This document shows positions 36,281 to 44,111 of a stretch of DNA of 64,000 nucleotides, piece by piece; within the stretch, counting starts at the first letter, position 1; each line of letters begins with the position of its first letter. Position numbers and translations under genes: made by a program. Source of the stretch: Sphingobacterium micropteri (GTDB taxonomy: Bacteria > Bacteroidota > Bacteroidia > Sphingobacteriales > Sphingobacteriaceae); the NCBI RefSeq assembly GCF_014692515.1, contig NZ_JACOIK010000005.1, forward strand, positions 124,001-188,000, written 5' to 3'. Below the pieces are notes generated by a model, which saw only the letters and a program-made list of their open reading frames with translations, was not told the origin of the DNA and did not search any database.

Positions 36281-37315
36281 CTAATAATTTTTTACTTCTT
36301 CCTCATCAAAACTTGTAACGATAGTAGTGGCATTACCAATATCGATCCCCAGCGCAGATTTTCTTTTTCCGTGTGCGATACGCAGCGAATTTAGTGCGTA
36401 ACCTTTGCTGGCCATGGTTTCGGGATTTTCCACCACTTCTAACTGTGCAATGCCTTCAAATTCTTCCCGAAAACACTCTACCAGGTCCTGGTAATACATC
36501 GCGCCTCCACATAGATAGATGTGGTTGGTCTTCATGAGGTTCTTGTCGGTGATAATATTTCGTAAGACGGGCGAGACAATGTCTTCATAGTATGTACGGA
36601 TTGCATTGCGACGGATTTCCCGTAGATCGATATTCTGCCGGTTGAGATAGACGTATCCGCGTTGGAACGCGTCGTCAAACTGGTGTGCATTCCGAAATTC
36701 CAGGTAATATTTGCTTTTTAACTCATTAATCATGATGTTAACCGCATAGCGGATACCGTGCGTACTCACCATACTTTGTTCGATGATACCCGAGTCAGTA
36801 CTGAGAATAGATTCAAACGTGCCAAAACCACAGCTCAGCACAAAAAAGCTACCCGTTGCCTGCAGTTCTCCTCTTCTGATGCCGATGGTACAGCCTACGA
36901 TTTCCGGGATTACTTCAACTTGCTGTACTTCAAGGACATTTTTCTTCTTGCCGCCTGCCCCATAGGTGGAACCGTCAAAATCCAATATGTGTGTCCGTTT
37001 GAAAAAATTGATTGCTTTTTCCTTGTGGATATGGTACGTTGCGTAAGGGAAGCCTGTAGTAATGGAAATAGGCTGCTCGAGATTTTCCTGGGATACAATC
37101 AGGGCCGCTTTGGCCAGCAACTGATAGTCTGTGTCATCTGGTGATGAATTAATGAGCTTATGGGGTGATTGCCCTTCGTTTAGGGCTAAGTCGCCACAGA
37201 TATACCATTTGTCATTGTGCAGAATCTTAAGCCCGTGGAGCAAATCTTTTGAAGTGTTGATGAGAACTGTATTGTTGTTCTCTACTAGACTGGAGAAAGA
37301 TTGTATTAAATACAT
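36281..37315 (-). CDS. Actin-like ParM-type ATPase with circularly permuted domain order
   Basis: The 344-residue protein contains every actin-fold element but in rotated order. Residues 1-90 resemble the ParM stretch after its first hairpin (LHNDKWYICGDLALN, then ISITTGFPYATY). VEVIPEIVGCTIG (133-145) fits the ParM segment VKVMPESIPAGYE. FFVLSCGFGTFES (157-169) occupies the phosphate-2 site, with the usual Asp replaced. IYLCGGAMYYQDLVECF (266-282) and VENPETMASKGYAL (295-308) are the adenosine region. Phosphate-1, normally N-terminal, is GIDIGN at 323-328 near the C-terminus. Only 30 bp separate its ATG from the upstream stop, so no N-terminal piece is missing. It probably works with the flanking bactofilins. 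Permutation is inferred from motif order. Confidence 0.75.
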   Translation of the reverse strand: MYLIQSFSSLVENNNTVLINTSKDLLHGLKILHNDKWYICGDLALNEGQSPHKLINSSPDDTDYQLLAKAALIVSQENLEQPISITTGFPYATYHIHKEKAINFFKRTHILDFDGSTYGAGGKKKNVLEVQQVEVIPEIVGCTIGIRRGELQATGSFFVLSCGFGTFESILSTDSGIIEQSMVSTHGIRYAVNIMINELKSKYYLEFRNAHQFDDAFQRGYVYLNRQNIDLREIRRNAIRTYYEDIVSPVLRNIITDKNLMKTNHIYLCGGAMYYQDLVECFREEFEGIAQLEVVENPETMASKGYALNSLRIAHGKRKSALGIDIGNATTIVTSFDEEEVKNY

Positions 37316-37345
37316 ATGTTGATAATTTTAAATGATATTATTTTT

Positions 37346-37720
37346 TTATTTGCCCATGGTGATACTTCCATCATATGTGGCTCCTCGTTCTATTGTAAGG
37401 CTTATGGTGTTTACTTTTCCGGTTACCTTGCCCGAATTTTTTATTTCAACGGATTCCGTCGCGACAACATCGCCATTGATCTGTCCGAAAATAGTGATCG
37501 TCTTGGCATGGACGTTGCCATTTACCGTGCCCGATTCGCCGATTACCAAATTTCCGACTTCTAGAATGTCGCCCTCCAGTACCCCCTCTATCCGGATAGC
37601 AGACGTTTGGGAGATATTCCCTTTTATCAAGCAGTGTCTGTCAATTAACGTGGGGGTGATCCTGGAATCCGTTTTCTTCCCCTTGCTGTTTGCTTTTTTG
37701 TTTATTATGGATACTGTCAC
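37346..37720 (-). CDS. Bactofilin B, short core form
   Basis: The 124-residue product is almost only a bactofilin core: RHCLIKGNISQTSAIRIEG, GDILEVGNLVIGESGTVNG, AKTITIFGQINGDVVATES, KVTGKVNTISLTIERGATYDG, ending in GSITMGK. A basic N-terminal tail (KKANSKGKK) may contact the membrane. The only start is GTG at 37720, six bases after the M23 peptidase stop, suggesting coupling. Two bactofilins of different length in one operon may co-polymerise. Confidence 0.88.
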   Translation of the reverse strand: MTVSIINKKANSKGKKTDSRITPTLIDRHCLIKGNISQTSAIRIEGVLEGDILEVGNLVIGESGTVNGNVHAKTITIFGQINGDVVATESVEIKNSGKVTGKVNTISLTIERGATYDGSITMGK

Positions 37721-37726
37721 AACGAC

Positions 37727-38575
37727 CTAATCTAAATTTAGGAAATCGACCGGATTAATGGGCCTGCCGTTTTTTCGTACTTCGTAATGGAGATGGGGGC
37801 CTGTAGAGCGCCCGGTGGAGCCCATTTCGCCAATAACTTGGTTGGCTGCTATTTTATCCCCTTTTTTGACCAAAGCCTTCGATAAATGCCCGTAGAGTGT
37901 CTCGAAGCCGTTTTGATGCCGGATGAGTACATAGATCCCATATCCACTGTTCCTTCCGGAAAAAACGACTTCGCCGTTGGCTGTACTGCGGATTTTATCG
38001 CCTCTGTTCCCTCGAAAATCGATTCCGGAATGGAATTCTGTCGTTTTCCCGTGGAAAGGGTTGCGACGATATCCGAAATTGGAGGTCAGTTTAGGTTTGG
38101 CTGGGAAACCGGTAGGCGTATACACCAATCCTTCGAAAAGCTGTTCCATGTACTCGTCGTACACGCTATAATATTCTACTGGAGCCAACTTGAGATCCTT
38201 GTACTCTGGGCCGCCGGCACCGTCTAATACAAAGCTCTTCACACCTCTTTTTTGGAGATATTCGCTGATTTTGGAAAGTTTAGCTTCCATACGCTCCACA
38301 TAATTTCGTGCATTCAGGGTATCGTCTGGTGCCGGTATCTGCTGCTGCAGTATATTAATTTCGGAGAGGAGCTTTTCCCGTTCTTCGTTCTGCTGCCCAA
38401 CGGACGTATACAATACGCTACAGGCAGTAATCAATACACCGGTAACGACCGCTATAATGAGTATATAATACCGCATGTTATACAAATGCAATGCAGGGAT
38501 ACTAATGGAACGACTACTCCCTTTCTCGGGGTCTACAATAATGATAGTACATTTTGTAGGTTTCGGTGATGTCAT
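37727..38575 (-). CDS. M23-family (LytM) peptidoglycan endopeptidase, membrane anchored
   Basis: The 282-residue protein has a membrane segment (residues about 32-54: YILIIAVVTGVLITACSVLY), a coiled coil and a LytM/M23 domain. The zinc ligands are complete: HSGIDFRG (His and Asp) and HLHYEV (His-x-His), with YGHLSKALVKKGD between. M23 enzymes cut peptide cross-links. It leads the operon with two bactofilins and the actin-like protein; bactofilin-M23 pairs shape cells in Helicobacter, Caulobacter and others. Promoter at 38601-38631. Confidence 0.94.
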   Translation of the reverse strand: MTSPKPTKCTIIIVDPEKGSSRSISIPALHLYNMRYYILIIAVVTGVLITACSVLYTSVGQQNEEREKLLSEINILQQQIPAPDDTLNARNYVERMEAKLSKISEYLQKRGVKSFVLDGAGGPEYKDLKLAPVEYYSVYDEYMEQLFEGLVYTPTGFPAKPKLTSNFGYRRNPFHGKTTEFHSGIDFRGNRGDKIRSTANGEVVFSGRNSGYGIYVLIRHQNGFETLYGHLSKALVKKGDKIAANQVIGEMGSTGRSTGPHLHYEVRKNGRPINPVDFLNLD

Positions 38576-38600
38576 ACAGGTAGATTGTTGTCAACGACAG

Positions 38601-38631
38601 CAAATATACGTATGTATTTCTTTATTACAAA
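38601..38631 (-). promoter_or_regulatory. Promoter of the M23-bactofilin-actin operon
   Basis: Minus-strand TTTG (38631-38628), 19-base spacer, TATATTTG (38608-38601): full consensus match, 25 bp before the M23 start codon. Confidence 0.75.
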
Positions 38632-38737
38632 TAAATCTATTAATAATTAATGTTCAGAAAATGCTATTTTAATCCAAGTCTTACCTTGATTACAGAGTAG
38701 CAAGGTCATTTTGAGAAAACGACGGAGATAATACACA

Positions 38738-40357
38738 TTATACCGCGTTCTTTTTTATCCTAAAAAGAAAATATAAGGAAAGTAGGCCGCCGAATAACGC
38801 CAGATACAGTGCTAAATCGCCGTTTTTGGTGTAAAAAGTCAATTCTTCGTTTAGGTTAATTTCCTGTGCCAGGGCGTCGGAAGTCCACCAAGTTGTTTTT
38901 TGGATGATATCTCCCCGTTGGTTAATAAAACCGGAAATCCCGGTGTTGGCGGAGCGTGCTACCCACCGCCGGTTTTCGATGGCGCGTAGCTTGGCATAGA
39001 GCAGATGCTGGTCTTTTCCAGAAGTATTGCCCCACCAACCATCGTTGGTCACGATGGCGATAAATTGTGCGCCTTTTCGGATATATTCGGCTACATAATC
39101 GCCCCAAATGGATTCATAGCAAATAATAGGAGCTGCTCCGATACCGCTTTGGGAATAGAACACGGATGGTTCTTCTTGACTGCCATACCCTCCTGTAGAG
39201 CCGCCAAAATGTGCAAAAAGCGGTTTCATGAAACTCAATGTTTCGCCGAAAGGAAGCTGCTCCACGCCGGGAACTAACTTAGACTTATGGTAAAACTGAA
39301 GTTTGCTGGATTGATCTATCAAAACCGCTGCATTAAAAGGATCCAGAAACACACCGTTTCCAAAATCTCTGGCGGTTAGGGTTTTCGGCTCGTTGTAAAT
39401 TTGATAGCTTTCGATCCCCGATAATACATTGCCATTCTTATATCTATCTAAAAAATTAATAACACGTTCGTAAGCTGGATAGCTCCTAAACTGCTCTTCG
39501 TCAATACCGCCCCGGTCAGAAGAGATAGCCGTTTCCGGCCATAAGAAAAATTCGGTGTTCGGTTTGGCAACCCTTTCTGATAGTTCTAATAACGTCGTCA
39601 ATTGTTCCGCATCCGGAATAAAACCAAACTTTCCATAAGGATCGATATTCGGCTGAACCACGACTACTTCCGAGGGATTTATATGCTCGGTGTATGTATT
39701 GTATTGTATAATGGAAGTCGCAGCCGGTAGCACCAACGCGGTGGTGATAGCCACGGACAGCTTTTTCGTACTGAATACCGTTATTTTTTCACGTTTTTGC
39801 CATACCAACAGAAATACCAGAAGGTTAACGACCCAAATCCATACGGTACCACCAAAGACGCCGGTAAAGCTATACCATTGGATAAGTTGATGGAAATTGG
39901 CAAAGCCGTTGCCCAATGTCATCCACGGAAAGGCCAAATCCCACCACTGATGGAGAAACTCGTATCCCAACCAAAAAGAAACCAGTCCGATAAAACTGTA
40001 ACCTATAGCTGTTTTTTTGCGAAGCTGATAGTATAACCGAAAGACGAGCGCCATGAGTAGTGGGGCCAGTCCGAACGGAATGAGCGATATGAGGAGTGAT
40101 ACATAGGATGGAAGATAGGCATTCATGGCATTATATACCCAATAGATAGAAGCTGTATTCCATAAAAATCCTGTGAAGAAGCTCAACCAGAAAATCTTTT
40201 TACCTTTTTGGCTATAGTCTCCTCTTATGACTTTTTCTATGGCGATAAGTAAGGGAACGAAACCAATAAACAGTAGTGGACTGCTATAAGGTATAGGTGG
40301 CCAAGCCAGCCATAGGATGGCGGCGCTTAAAAGTGCTAAAAGGTAATTTCGGTTCAC
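38738..40357 (-). CDS. lnt: Apolipoprotein N-acyltransferase
   Basis: Lnt adds the third acyl chain to lipoproteins at the inner membrane. The 539-residue protein has about eight N-terminal hydrophobic helices, then a carbon-nitrogen hydrolase domain. The catalytic triad is visible: Glu in FLWPETAISS, Lys in FYHKSKLVPGVEQLPFGE and Cys in APIICYESIWGDY. A last helix lies near the C-terminus. The start is GTG at 40357, three bases after the stop of the PH/SHOCT gene. The many lipoproteins in the window would be its substrates. Confidence 0.95.
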   Translation of the reverse strand: MNRNYLLALLSAAILWLAWPPIPYSSPLLFIGFVPLLIAIEKVIRGDYSQKGKKIFWLSFFTGFLWNTASIYWVYNAMNAYLPSYVSLLISLIPFGLAPLLMALVFRLYYQLRKKTAIGYSFIGLVSFWLGYEFLHQWWDLAFPWMTLGNGFANFHQLIQWYSFTGVFGGTVWIWVVNLLVFLLVWQKREKITVFSTKKLSVAITTALVLPAATSIIQYNTYTEHINPSEVVVVQPNIDPYGKFGFIPDAEQLTTLLELSERVAKPNTEFFLWPETAISSDRGGIDEEQFRSYPAYERVINFLDRYKNGNVLSGIESYQIYNEPKTLTARDFGNGVFLDPFNAAVLIDQSSKLQFYHKSKLVPGVEQLPFGETLSFMKPLFAHFGGSTGGYGSQEEPSVFYSQSGIGAAPIICYESIWGDYVAEYIRKGAQFIAIVTNDGWWGNTSGKDQHLLYAKLRAIENRRWVARSANTGISGFINQRGDIIQKTTWWTSDALAQEINLNEELTFYTKNGDLALYLALFGGLLSLYFLFRIKKNAV

Positions 40358-40360
40358 GAA

Positions 40361-41023
40361 TTAGAGTTGCGATAAGAGTTCTGACTTTTTGTTTTCGTAT
40401 TCGGCTTGTGTAATCAACTGTCGGTTGTAAAGTGTTTTAAGCTTCTTTAGCTTTTGGGTAAGCTCATCATCTTCTACAGCGGACATACCCGATTGTTCTA
40501 TGATTTCCTCCTCTTTGTTTTCTTCCCTAAATGACGGCGTAGCTGGTTCATCAACGACAGGTTGTACCGGTGGATTGAAGTGCTCGACCGGTTTTTGCGC
40601 TGGAATAACCGGAGTAGGTTCTTCATTTATATGGCCTGTTGGATTCTCCAATGCTGTTTTGATCAGTTGATACAGTTTTCGCGCCTGTACCTTCGGAATA
40701 TAATCGATCGTCAGGTTTTCCCCCGTGAAGGGTATCACCGTGACCTTCGATCCAAAGATTTCCTCTTTGAAAGCAATATCCTTCACGTCGTTCCACGAAT
40801 AGATCTCAAAGTTGGTCGCTAAACCCAGTTTGGTAAACTCGCAAAGAAAAATGCGCTTATTGCTAATCGTGATGCTATCCGGTAATAAAGTCACCGCAGG
40901 TTTCTTCTGTAGAGAGATGTATTGTATGTACTCACCGGCGGTCAGCATATCGACTATCTTATCATGGATCCTTTCGGCCACTTTGGCATCCTGTCCATCC
41001 TGAATAAATTTATCTACACTCAT
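40361..41023 (-). CDS. PH-like and SHOCT domain protein
   Basis: The 220-residue cytoplasmic protein has a PH-like region (about residues 30-120: SISNKRIFLCEFTKLGLATNFEIYSWNDVKDI by its parts ITISNKRIFLCEF and EIYSWNDVKDIAFKE), a Pro/Glu-rich linker, and a C-terminal SHOCT hairpin, TQKLKKLKTLYNRQLITQAEYE. SHOCT modules are oligomerisation hairpins and PH-like domains bind lipid or protein. Function unknown. The ATG at 41023 is preferred to a GTG at 41053. It is coupled to lnt and follows rsmI by 33 bp, so the order rsmI-this gene-lnt is one transcript. Confidence 0.82.
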   Translation of the reverse strand: MSVDKFIQDGQDAKVAERIHDKIVDMLTAGEYIQYISLQKKPAVTLLPDSITISNKRIFLCEFTKLGLATNFEIYSWNDVKDIAFKEEIFGSKVTVIPFTGENLTIDYIPKVQARKLYQLIKTALENPTGHINEEPTPVIPAQKPVEHFNPPVQPVVDEPATPSFREENKEEEIIEQSGMSAVEDDELTQKLKKLKTLYNRQLITQAEYENKKSELLSQL

Positions 41024-41056
41024 GTTTTTATTTTTAATCGTAACTAACTTCACTCT

Positions 41057-41722
41057 TCACGAACACCCTGCTACACAAAATACAAATTCTCCCTTAATAG
41101 GGTGTTGTTCAAAATGTAATTTTAGCGTTGCCAACGTTCCTCTCACCGTTTCCTCGTACAATTTACTAAGTTCCCTTGAAATAGAAGCCTCTCTCTCTTC
41201 GCCAAAATATTCGATAAACTCGGTTATGGTTTTGAGGATGCGGTGAGGCGATTCATAAAAAATCATGGTCCGTTTCTCCTCGGCGAGTTGTTTTAAACGA
41301 GTTTGGCGTCCCTTTTTTACGGGTAGGAAGCCTTCAAAACAGAATCTGTCGTTAGGCAATCCGGAATTGACCAATGCCGGTACGAACGCAGTGGCACCTG
41401 GTAGGCATTGCACCTGCAGGCCCTCTTTAATCACCTCCCTAACCAATAAAAAACCCGGATCAGAGATAGCTGGTGTTCCGGCATCGGAGATTAAGGCTAT
41501 ATCTTGTCCTTCTTTCAAAAACCGGATAATCTCGGCGACGGCCTTATGCTCGTTATGTTGGTGGTGTGCGAATACTTTCTTCTCAATACCAAAATGTTTG
41601 AGAAGGGGAGCACTCGTACGGGTGTCCTCCGCCAATATGATATCGACTTCTTTCAAAATACGTATAGCCCGAAAGGTCATATCCTCCAGATTACCAATAG
41701 GCGTAGGTACGAGATACAGCAT
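41057..41722 (-). CDS. rsmI: RsmI, 16S rRNA C1402 2'-O-methyltransferase
   Basis: RsmI methylates the ribose of C1402 in 16S rRNA. The 221-residue protein starts MLYLVPTPIGNLEDMTFRAI, followed by EDTRTSAPLLKHFGI, the SAM-binding ALISDAGTPAISDPGFLLV and CLPGATAFVPALVNSGLP, matching the tetrapyrrole-methylase-like family. The C-terminal extra domain of some relatives is absent. The ATG at 41722 is chosen over a TTG at 41728; the -7 box TACCTTTG ends 3 bp before it. Confidence 0.95.
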   Translation of the reverse strand: MLYLVPTPIGNLEDMTFRAIRILKEVDIILAEDTRTSAPLLKHFGIEKKVFAHHQHNEHKAVAEIIRFLKEGQDIALISDAGTPAISDPGFLLVREVIKEGLQVQCLPGATAFVPALVNSGLPNDRFCFEGFLPVKKGRQTRLKQLAEEKRTMIFYESPHRILKTITEFIEYFGEEREASISRELSKLYEETVRGTLATLKLHFEQHPIKGEFVFCVAGCS

Positions 41723-41725
41723 GAT

Positions 41726-41733
41726 CAAAGGTA
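41726..41733 (-). promoter_or_regulatory. rsmI -7 box, leaderless type
   Basis: Minus-strand TACCTTTG, full TAnnTTTG match, 3 bp before the rsmI ATG. No clear -33 at 19-20 bp. Confidence 0.5.
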
Positions 41734-41760
41734 AGAAATAGTTATGAGTGATAAGTTATA

Positions 41761-41791
41761 AAAAAAATATCCCCCTCGGGGTGAGGGGGAT
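41761..41791 (-). terminator. Terminator of the 31-residue peptide gene
   Basis: ATCCCCCT (41769-41776) pairs with AGGGGGAT (41784-41791); on the minus strand the stem is followed by seven T. The stop codon of the peptide gene is in the stem foot. It separates this gene from rsmI. Confidence 0.85.
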
Positions 41792-41886
41792 TAGTCTTCA
41801 AAATCGATGAAGTCGTCACCATCGTACGCAAACTCCTGGAGATCTACGTAGTGGTCTTGTTCGAAAATTTCTAAATCTTTTAACAT
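41791..41886 (-). CDS. 31-residue acidic peptide gene
   Basis: The ATG at 41886 opens a 31-codon frame: it starts MLKDLEIFEQDHY and ends DGDDFIDFED. Twelve of 31 residues are Asp or Glu and six are aromatic (three Phe, two Tyr, plus one further Phe), so it is strongly acidic and amphipathic. There is no signal peptide. Support for a real gene: a TAAGTTTG -7-like box at 41912-41919 on the minus strand, 25 bp before the start, and a strong dedicated terminator whose stem begins at the stop codon. I do not recognise it. A DNA-mimic or protein-binding peptide is possible, but this is speculation. Confidence 0.6.
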   Translation of the reverse strand: MLKDLEIFEQDHYVDLQEFAYDGDDFIDFED

Positions 41887-42200
41887 ACTTATTATATTAT
41901 ATTTTACACTACAAACTTAGCATTGCAGTATGAACTAATAATAACGCTTATATCAAATAATTGTTAATATGATTGATAATGTTTCTAAAGTATGCAATAT
42001 TTTCAATAATTAAAAATATTCTGTGTCATAATTACAATATTATGATTGTTTTGTTGATATTTTCTTTAAAGATAGATCTTTGGGTTGTACTATCCTCTTT
42101 TTAACGATGGATGTCACATCCGGATCTTTGAGGTCTGTAGAAATTCATTCTTAGCACTATCCATTGTCTCAAATATCCGAGGTGACGAGGTTATGAACAT

Positions 42201-42269
42201 GTGTCTATTTTTGGTGTTCATGAGCTCCCGTTGGTCGGTTTTTTGTTCTTTTTTGCGGAAAAAAAAGAA
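42201..42269 (+). repeat. Dispersed intergenic element, copy 3
   Basis: GTGTCTATTTTTGGTGTTC then CATGAGCTCCCGTTGGTCGG, parallel to copy 2. The hairpin tail TTCTTTTTT (42246-42254) pairs with AAAAAAGAA within 42259-42269 around GCGG. It ends 18 bp before the serS -7 box. Confidence 0.65.
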
Positions 42270-42287
42270 AGACCAGTCAACACTTAT

Positions 42288-42295
42288 TATCTTTG
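42288..42295 (+). promoter_or_regulatory. serS -7 box
   Basis: TATCTTTG, full match, 23 bp before the serS ATG. It lies downstream of the longer upstream open frame's start (42085) and thus supports the shorter protein. Confidence 0.55.
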
Positions 42296-42318
42296 TCCTT
42301 CTAATTACTTATTCATTT

Positions 42319-43590
42319 ATGTTACAAATAAATTATATCCGTGAAAACAGAGATGCCGTCATCGAACGATTAGCGGTAAAGAATTTTAAAGAAGTGGAGT
42401 TGGTAGACGAAGTCATTCAACTAGACGAATCACGTCGTAAAATTCAGAACGAGTCGGATGCTATTGCTGCGGAGGCCAACGCTGCTGCCAAACAAATAGG
42501 AGATTTGATGCGCCAGGGTAAGAAAGAAGAAGCGGAAGCGGTAAAGTCGAAGTCGTCCGGATATAAAGAACAAGTAAAAATATTGACCGAAAAACTAGCG
42601 GAAGTTGAACAAACCTTGCAAGACAAGATTGTGCAGCTACCTAATCTACCGCATACATCTGTACCCACAGGCGTCTCTGCAGACGACAATGAAGTGGTTT
42701 TAGAACATGGTGCGGTGCCCACATTACCCGAGGCGGCGCTGTCACATTGGGAATTGTTGAGTAAATATGATATTGTGGATCTGGAATTGGGTGTGAAAGT
42801 GACGGGTGCGGGATTTCCGGTATATAAAGGAAAAGGTGCACGTTTACAACGCGCGCTGATTAATTTCTTTTTAGACCAAGCCGTTGAAGCGGGCTATAAT
42901 GAGGTGCAGGTACCGATTCTCGTGAATGAAGATTCTGCTTTTGCGACGGGGCAATTACCAGATAAAGAAGGGCAAATGTACCATGTTGGCGGTGATGACT
43001 TTTATCTGATCCCTACAGCCGAGGTGCCTGTAACGAACTTATACCGTGATACCATCGTAAAAGAGGAGCAGTTCCCTATCAAGCATTGTGCATATACCCC
43101 CTGTTTCCGTCGGGAGGCAGGTTCTTATGGTGCACACGTGCGTGGTCTGAATAGATTACACCAATTCGACAAAGTAGAAACCGTGCAGCTCGTCCATCCG
43201 GATAAATCCTACGAAGTATTGGAAGAGATGAGCCAATATATCCAGGGCCTGTTGCAGCAATTGGAACTGCCGTATCGCGTATTGCGTCTGTGTGGCGGCG
43301 ATATGAGCTTCACGTCGGCACTGACGTATGATATGGAGGTGTTTAGTGCTGCCCAGCAACGTTGGTTGGAGGTATCTTCGGTATCCAACTTTGAAACCTA
43401 TCAAGCCAATCGTTTGAAAGTTCGTTTTAAAAATGAAAATGGCAAAATGCAATTAGCGCATACCTTAAACGGTTCGGCGTTGGCATTGCCCAGAATTGTG
43501 GCGTCCATTCTAGAGAATAACCAAACGGAGAAGGGTATCCGTATTCCGGCCGTTTTGGTTCCCTATACCGGTTTTGCGTGGATTGATTAA
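42319..43590 (+). CDS. serS: Seryl-tRNA synthetase
   Basis: SerRS charges tRNA-Ser and tRNA-Sec. The 423-residue protein starts MLQINYIRENRDAVIERLAV, the usual N-terminus. The long coiled-coil tRNA-binding arm follows (about 30-100), then class II motif 2 (FRREAGSYGAHVRGLNRLHQF) seen as FRREAGSYG and RGLNRLHQF, and motif 3 (NGSALALPRIVASILENNQ). The frame is open upstream to 42085, but that part crosses repeat copy 3 and the promoter and has no family match, so it was left out. Confidence 0.96.
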   Translation: MLQINYIRENRDAVIERLAVKNFKEVELVDEVIQLDESRRKIQNESDAIAAEANAAAKQIGDLMRQGKKEEAEAVKSKSSGYKEQVKILTEKLAEVEQTLQDKIVQLPNLPHTSVPTGVSADDNEVVLEHGAVPTLPEAALSHWELLSKYDIVDLELGVKVTGAGFPVYKGKGARLQRALINFFLDQAVEAGYNEVQVPILVNEDSAFATGQLPDKEGQMYHVGGDDFYLIPTAEVPVTNLYRDTIVKEEQFPIKHCAYTPCFRREAGSYGAHVRGLNRLHQFDKVETVQLVHPDKSYEVLEEMSQYIQGLLQQLELPYRVLRLCGGDMSFTSALTYDMEVFSAAQQRWLEVSSVSNFETYQANRLKVRFKNENGKMQLAHTLNGSALALPRIVASILENNQTEKGIRIPAVLVPYTGFAWID

Positions 43591-43621
43591 GTTGGTATAG
43601 CCGGCGGTTATCCATACGAAT

Positions 43622-43656
43622 GCCCTGTAAAGCTCGCCGCTTTATAGGGCTTTTTC
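43622..43656 (+). terminator. serS terminator
   Basis: GCCCTGTAAAGC (43622-43633) pairs with GCTTTATAGGGC (43639-43650), one G-T pair, followed by TTTTTCTT. It lies 31 bp after the serS stop. Confidence 0.85.
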
Positions 43657-44111
43657 TTATTCGGATTGCTACGTAACATGGGTGTGAACACAAACACATT
43701 AGCGACAAACACGGACATTTGCGTAACAAACACAAACAGATTTTTGCCAGAAGCAGACGCGTTTATGTTTGGCATAACCGCGTCTGCTTTAACTTCAATA
43801 CGAAATTTATCAAAGTAGTTAATTTTTTTAGCGAATATGGTCGGAAATTCCGCGTGCACACCCTTGTTTTTCGCGTATTCATCCTTTTTTGCTCCAAAGT
43901 GCAATAAATAGACGTCCTCCACATCCAAATTCACAACAAACACAGGCGAAAGTATTAAAATGTCTAACCAAACTGCGGCGGCGGCAAACGCAAAAATCGC
44001 GACTGTGTTTAACTTGAACGCATCCACGATTGATTTAAGGTTAAAAAGCATCGGCTTAGTGTTTGGTTTGTCTTTCGTTAAAGGCATGTTACGTAGCATG
44101 AGCTTGAGCTC
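43657..44111. other. Gene-free, degenerate sequence next to the 63-bp array
   Basis: This stretch contains ACAAACAC-type words on the plus strand (43687-43741 and near 43935) and on the minus strand (near 44060). It carries an open minus-strand frame that ends inside the serS terminator. I see no family resemblance, no promoter and no proper gene end. It is probably eroded sequence of the same origin as the array; a further weak 63-bp unit may begin at 44049. Confidence 0.45.

Noticed and set aside
38901..39300. Antisense and out-of-frame open stretches inside lnt
   Set aside because: They overlap conserved Lnt catalytic sequence and have no start signals of their own.
42085..42318. N-terminal extension of SerRS
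   Set aside because: The frame is open, but it covers repeat copy 3 and the serS -7 box and does not resemble SerRS; the ATG at 42319 gives the standard length.
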